In this document: positions 60,030-64,000 of the stretch, piece by piece
How the letters are laid out: each line of letters starts with the position of its first letter
Numbering within the stretch: position 1 is the first letter of the stretch
Origin: JBKCUI01 sp052161625
GTDB lineage: Bacteria > Planctomycetota > Planctomycetia > Pirellulales > Pirellulaceae
DNA length: 64,000 bases
NCBI GenBank assembly: GCA_052161625.1
Contig: CP197412.1
Reading direction: 5' to 3' (one strand)
Translations under genes and position numbers: made by a program
The notes under the pieces: generated by a model
Databases searched by the model: none
Told to the model about the DNA's origin: nothing
What the model saw: the letters and a program-made list of their open reading frames with translations, nothing else

Positions 60030-61667
60030 ATGGCCAACAAGTCTCTATTTGCAAGTTTCACAAGCCGATTACCGCGAGCAAATGCAGTCAACGAAGCGGG
60101 TGGCTGCGCGTACAAGCTTGAGCCAAAGCACGCCCTGGCTCAAGTTGCCGCTACGGGTACGTTCGGTAACGCGTTCTACAGCACGGCTGAGACTCAGCTC
60201 GACGAGGTCTTGAAGTTGATCGATGAAGTCGATGACAACCAGTACTTGGCGAAGCTGGCTCTGTACGCTCGTGAGAAGGCGTTCATGAAGGACCTGCCAG
60301 CCGCATTGCTGGTTGCGTTGTCTGTTCGTGATACGGAGCTGATGCACCGAGTGTTCGATCGCGTGGTCGATAACGGTCGCGTTCTGCGCACGGTTTTCCA
60401 GATGATTCGGTCTGGCCAGTTCAAGAACAAAGCTGGCAAGGGCCGCGTTGGATTGTCGAGCTCTTTGCAGCGAGCATTCCAGCGCTGGTTGAACACAGCT
60501 TCGGTTGGAAAGCTACTGAGCGCGTCGATCGGTAACGATCCGAGCTTGCGGGACATCCTGCGAATGGCTCGACCGACGCCGAAGGATAACGCTCGACGAG
60601 CGATGTTCGGTTGGATGACTGATAAGAGCATCGAGAAGTGGGCACCGGCAACGGAAGCCGACTTGCCAGTTGAAGTTCAGTCGCTGATCGCGTACCGCAA
60701 CTCGGAGAGCGAAGAAGCACAAGCTTTGATCGCTGGTGGACTCGACAACGTCCGATGGGACTTGTTGTCGGATGCTGCCAAGGGACCAAAGGTTTGGGCT
60801 GCACTGGCTCGCAAGATGGGTCCGCAGGCACTGCGTATGAATCTCAATACTTTGCTGCGACACGATGTGTTTGCGACAAGCGAGATGATTGATTACGTTG
60901 CTGACCGGATCGCTGACGAGTCGGAGATTCGCCGATCGAAGCAGTTCCCGTACCAGTACTTTGCTGCGTACTTGAACGCGGATGACAATGTTCCACAGAA
61001 GATCAAGACTGCACTTCATAAGGCAGCCGAGATCGCCTGTGGAAACGTACCGGAATTGCCGGGACCGGTTGTTATTGGTCTAGATACGTCTGGATCGATG
61101 AGCAGTGCGGTAACGGGATATCGTGGACGAGGTGCGACTTCGAAGATGCGATGCATCGACGTGGCAGCACTGTTCGCCGCAGCGATACTACGACGCAACC
61201 CGGACAGCGTTGTGATTCCTTTCGATACATCGGCTTACGATGCCAAGATCGATCCAAACGATTCGATCCTGAGTATTGCAGAGCGATTGGCAAAGTACGG
61301 TGGTGGTGGAACAGATTGTTCGCTACCGCTGGTAGCTGCCAACCAGAAGCATGCGAAGCGCAAGTCCGCTGGCATCGTTCTCGTTAGCGATAACGAGAGC
61401 TGGGTCGGAACAGGACGGCACGGTTCGACCGGTGTTATGACTGCTTGGGAAGCCTTCGTTGCCAACCAGCGCAAGCTGGCAGGTAAGGAAGCAGCTCCGA
61501 AGCTGGTCAACATCGACTTGCAGCCGTACCAGACGGTTCAGGCTTGTGAGCGTGCTGACATCATGAACATCGGTGGCTTCAGTGACTCCGTGTTCAACGT
61601 GATCTGTGCGTTCCTCGCCGACAACAACCAGCGATTCGTCTCTGAAGTCGAAGCAATCGAACTATAA
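60030..61667 (+). CDS. rsr: Ro60/TROVE-domain RNA-binding protein
   Basis: A 545-aa Ro60 orthologue. ATG 60030 is chosen because GAGGAGG precedes it by 8 bases and the family start (MANKSLFASF) follows; the longer frame is untranslated leader. N-terminal TROVE ring of HEAT-like repeats (~1-340), then a von Willebrand A domain with the MIDAS motif VIGLDTSGSMS (~348). Ro60 binds the ends of misfolded RNAs through its central hole and Y RNA on its outer face. With nucleases such as PNPase it works in RNA decay and 23S rRNA maturation. The two Y RNAs lie 215-470 bp upstream. Confidence 0.95.
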   Translation: MANKSLFASFTSRLPRANAVNEAGGCAYKLEPKHALAQVAATGTFGNAFYSTAETQLDEVLKLIDEVDDNQYLAKLALYAREKAFMKDLPAALLVALSVRDTELMHRVFDRVVDNGRVLRTVFQMIRSGQFKNKAGKGRVGLSSSLQRAFQRWLNTASVGKLLSASIGNDPSLRDILRMARPTPKDNARRAMFGWMTDKSIEKWAPATEADLPVEVQSLIAYRNSESEEAQALIAGGLDNVRWDLLSDAAKGPKVWAALARKMGPQALRMNLNTLLRHDVFATSEMIDYVADRIADESEIRRSKQFPYQYFAAYLNADDNVPQKIKTALHKAAEIACGNVPELPGPVVIGLDTSGSMSSAVTGYRGRGATSKMRCIDVAALFAAAILRRNPDSVVIPFDTSAYDAKIDPNDSILSIAERLAKYGGGGTDCSLPLVAANQKHAKRKSAGIVLVSDNESWVGTGRHGSTGVMTAWEAFVANQRKLAGKEAAPKLVNIDLQPYQTVQACERADIMNIGGFSDSVFNVICAFLADNNQRFVSEVEAIEL

Positions 61668-61750
61668 ACGCGGATTGGACTCCGGTCCAATCGCTGTATG
61701 TTTGGCACTCAAGACCCGCGGGTCGAATTTCCGGCTCGCGGGTGCTTTCG
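61668..61750 (+). terminator. Two hairpins after rsr
   Basis: GATTGGAC-TCC-GGTCCAATC starts 6 bases after the rsr stop; a second stem ACCCGCGGGTC / GGCTCGCGGGT follows, then a short T-rich stretch. Likely terminator; the first hairpin may protect the 3' end. Confidence 0.6.
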
Positions 61751-61915
61751 TTTCAATGTTAGCGCAGTTTTTTCTAACGATCTGCGGGAATCTATTCTCA
61801 ATTTTCATTAGCAAAGATGCTAAAGCCAACGAACTTTCACTTATAATCGTTTGGGCTTAGGGTGACTTTTGGCGCAGTCATCCACGATCGCCCTTTCTGT
61901 TGAAGGTTTCCGTTT

Positions 61916-62327
61916 GTGTTTACGTTTCTGCTTTTCGTCCTAGTTTTGATACTGGGAATTTCCACTGGCATTTGCATTCACTTTTTGCTGCAGGAGAGGA
62001 GTAAATCACTTGCAATAGGCACAGAACTTGAGACTAGACAGCTTGAGTCCGCGGCTCAGATTGGTACCCTCACAGAGCAAATCACAAAGTGTAAGCAGGC
62101 CTACACTACACTTCGTTCAAAAGCAGAAACTGAACTAAAACGCTTGCAGGGCGAAACCAAGAGTTTGTCCACGACTATCGAAGAGCAGAAAGTCAAGATG
62201 CAGCGATGGCAGGTGATCGTTGACGCGGAAGACGAGGCCGATCGTGTGCGGGCACTGGCTGCAAATGAGGCATCCATTCTAACTGCGAAAGCTGATCAAT
62301 TACTTAAAGATGCAACAGCAAAGTCAC
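61916..62327 (+). pseudogene. Membrane-anchored coiled-coil gene cut by IS701
   Basis: From GTG 61916 the protein has an N-terminal membrane helix (TFLLFVLVLILGISTGICIH) and a long coiled coil. After SPAL it ends only because the IS701-like element begins at 62328. The layout recalls the N terminus of DUF4041 / GIY-YIG-type proteins, but the diagnostic part is not in the window. Interrupted, so probably inactive. Confidence 0.65.
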
Positions 62328-63987
62328 CTGCACTTTAGGCAAAGATCTGAAGCCGGAACTAATGCAAGCATCACAATGAGCAAGAATTGCTCTTGAAACG
62401 AAAATGGCCCTCAAGGGACAAGTTGGTTGCAAAACATAACCGACCCCAGGAGAGCCAAGGATGGCCAAGCGTAAACGATCTGGTCGTGCACCGCAACTTC
62501 AGCATGGCAAAAAGTCGACTCCATCGCATCATGACAAACGCAGCAGGTTGTCGAGCTCGAATCCCACTCGACGTAAAACTACGGCAGCCAGCGTGCCGCT
62601 GGTCGGAGGTATCGCAATCGTGGTAACTGCGATGCAATCGCTCTTGCATGCTCGCATCGGCTTTCGCCTTCCGATCGTGATGGCTGGTGCGATGCTGGCA
62701 CGTGGTCGCCGTACTGCGAGCAGTTGGTTTCGAGCCGCTGGCGTGAAAGATGATTGGGATCGCTTTTATGAACTGCTTGTATCTGCGGGCAAGGTCGCCA
62801 CATCGTTGGCTTTGCCCTTGCTGAGGGTAATTGTCAAACGATTCGATCCAGGGCCTGACGGGTACTGGAAGCTGGCGGTCGATGATAGCCCCACAAAGCG
62901 ATTCGGACGTCACGTCGAAGGTGCGAACATTCATCACCATCCTACGCCAGGTCCAGTCGATAGCGAGTGGTTGTACGGTCACAACTGGGTTTGTCTGGCA
63001 ATCTTGAGCACGCATCCATTGTGGGGCGTGATCGCATTGCCACTGCTTTCGATGCTGTATGTTAGGCAATGCGATGTTCCTGTGTTGGATGCCAAGCATG
63101 GGTGGAAATTTCAAACAAAACACCAACTTGCGCTGCAAATGACCAACCAGGTCATCTGCTGGTTGCGGGTGCTCGGTTCGCGATCCAAGACACTCGTCGT
63201 TTTCGATGGAGCCTATGCAACGTATGACCTAATCACGTCACTTACGACGCTAAACACAACCGTAGTCAGTCGCTTGCGAAGCAATGCAAAGCTCTTCGAC
63301 CTTCCCCCTGCTCGCAAGGCTGGTACTCGTGGGCGTCCTCGCAAATACGGCTACAACCGAATCGATCTCTCAAAGCGTTCCAAGCACAAGCAAGGTTGGC
63401 AGACGATTAGCTATGCGTGTCGTGGTGTCGCAGTCCTTCGTCATTACAAGACCTTCCTGGCAACAACAACTATCACCGAGGGACCGATTCGAGTTGTGAT
63501 ACTTAAATTCGACAACGGCGAAACGGCAGCATACTTTAGTACGGAAATCGAAATGCCGGTCGAAATGCTTCTGGAAACCGTAGCAGATCGATGGGCCATC
63601 GAAGAGTTCTTCCACGATACCAAAGAGACCTGGGGCGCTGGCAAGCAGCAGGTTCGAAACGTCTGGTCGAATATCGCCTGCTGGAACATCAATGCGTGGC
63701 TCTATGGCCTGGTGGAACTGGAGTGTTGGGACACTCCGGTAGAACAGCTGGTCGACCGAAGCGATCGTCCCTGGGACAATCCTGACCGTCGCCCATCGCA
63801 TGCTGACCGTCGTCGCGAAATAACCCATAAAATGCTGAGGAATCGATTTATGGCAGAACTACCCGCAGCCCAACAAACGCCAAAAATCATCGCACTGATT
63901 GACGAGCTATTGTGCTTAGCGGCGTAACCAAGCCCGAGTTCAACTGAATACAATACGATCGGTTAGAGATCTTTGCCTAAAGTGCAG
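62328..63987 (+). mobile_element. IS701-like element, copy 2
   Basis: 1660 bp, inverted relative to copy 1. Ends CTGCACTTTAGGC / GCCTAAAGTGCAG. Target duplication CAAAGTCA (62319-62326 and 63988-63995), with one extra C between the left duplication and the element. Confidence 0.93.
62461..63927 (+). CDS. IS701-like DDE transposase, copy 2
   Basis: A 488-aa transposase whose translation is the same as copy 1 (53036-54502). Same catalytic blocks WKLAVDDSPTKRFG, KTLVVFDGAYATYDL and AIEEFFHDTKETWGAG. With copy 1 in opposite orientation it brackets the IS110, rear tRNA-array and Ro60 segment. Confidence 0.92.
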   Translation: MAKRKRSGRAPQLQHGKKSTPSHHDKRSRLSSSNPTRRKTTAASVPLVGGIAIVVTAMQSLLHARIGFRLPIVMAGAMLARGRRTASSWFRAAGVKDDWDRFYELLVSAGKVATSLALPLLRVIVKRFDPGPDGYWKLAVDDSPTKRFGRHVEGANIHHHPTPGPVDSEWLYGHNWVCLAILSTHPLWGVIALPLLSMLYVRQCDVPVLDAKHGWKFQTKHQLALQMTNQVICWLRVLGSRSKTLVVFDGAYATYDLITSLTTLNTTVVSRLRSNAKLFDLPPARKAGTRGRPRKYGYNRIDLSKRSKHKQGWQTISYACRGVAVLRHYKTFLATTTITEGPIRVVILKFDNGETAAYFSTEIEMPVEMLLETVADRWAIEEFFHDTKETWGAGKQQVRNVWSNIACWNINAWLYGLVELECWDTPVEQLVDRSDRPWDNPDRRPSHADRRREITHKMLRNRFMAELPAAQQTPKIIALIDELLCLAA

Positions 63988-64000
63988 CAAAGTCAGTAGA

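Overview
The window looks like accessory DNA of a planctomycete, probably Pirellulaceae. The reasons are a Ro60/TROVE gene, several 23S-rRNA-IVS-type four-helix-bundle genes, a planctomycete-style tRNA array, the transposase types and the general protein flavour. This is inference from family knowledge; no rRNA marker is present.

Layout. (1) 1-3.8 kb: glycogen/trehalose-type metabolism, with the 3' end of an MGH1-like glycosidase and glgX. (2) 3.9-10.1 kb: a decayed patch with a DUF2252 remnant, an unrecognised 525-aa protein, an XRE regulator, a PIN toxin with its AF2212-like antitoxin, and an rve-type transposase. A ~115-bp repeat occurs twice here. (3) 10.1-14.7 kb: an HNH endonuclease and a McrB/McrC pair. 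(4) 14.8-16.8 kb: an odd secreted C39-like / acyl-CoA dehydrogenase fusion. (5) 16.8-37.7 kb, minus strand: a complete eight-gene Methylation-Associated Defense System (MADS, mad1-mad8) in its known order, nearly all junctions overlapping. Two extra genes with HEPN-like Rx4H/Rx5H motifs follow it. Five 10-bp-spaced iterons lie upstream of mad1, and a 21-codon ORF is coupled on both sides between mad4 and mad5. (6) 38-43.2 kb: a divergent two-gene unit (DUF6361-like + phospholipase-D-like), a bacterial DCD-domain protein and an EEP-family nuclease. (7) 43.6-45.7 kb: an unknown gene, csrA, a zinc-ribbon microprotein and a CoA-binding gene broken by a nonsense codon.

(8) 46-59 kb: a tRNA array of 32 intact-looking plus 2 damaged tRNA genes, all on the plus strand, covering all 20 amino acids. 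Spacers are degenerate self-complementary repeats. In three spacers the repeat arms enclose an IVP-type four-helix-bundle gene, the architecture of 23S rRNA intervening sequences. The array is invaded by IS66 (frameshifted), IS701-like and IS110 elements and carries a perfect 469-bp tandem duplication. (9) 59-61.7 kb, directly downstream and on the same strand: a 15-codon leader coupled to a 55-aa SEC-C protein, a structured region resembling the 23S rRNA segment around CCTAAGGTAGCGA, two tandem Y-RNA candidates, and the Ro60 gene (rsr). The first Y RNA contains a circularly permuted tRNA-like module, as in YrlA. A second IS701-like copy, inverted relative to the first, interrupts a coiled-coil gene at the right edge.

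How the parts fit: 4-43 kb is a layered defense island (McrBC, MADS, PLD unit, TA pair). The 46-62 kb segment looks like an RNA-centred accessory locus: a full tRNA complement, IVS-like hairpins and proteins, Y RNAs, Ro60 and an rRNA mimic. The most novel-looking elements are the tRNA-array/IVS/Y-RNA/rRNA-mimic/Ro60 assembly and the HEPN-like genes appended to MADS.
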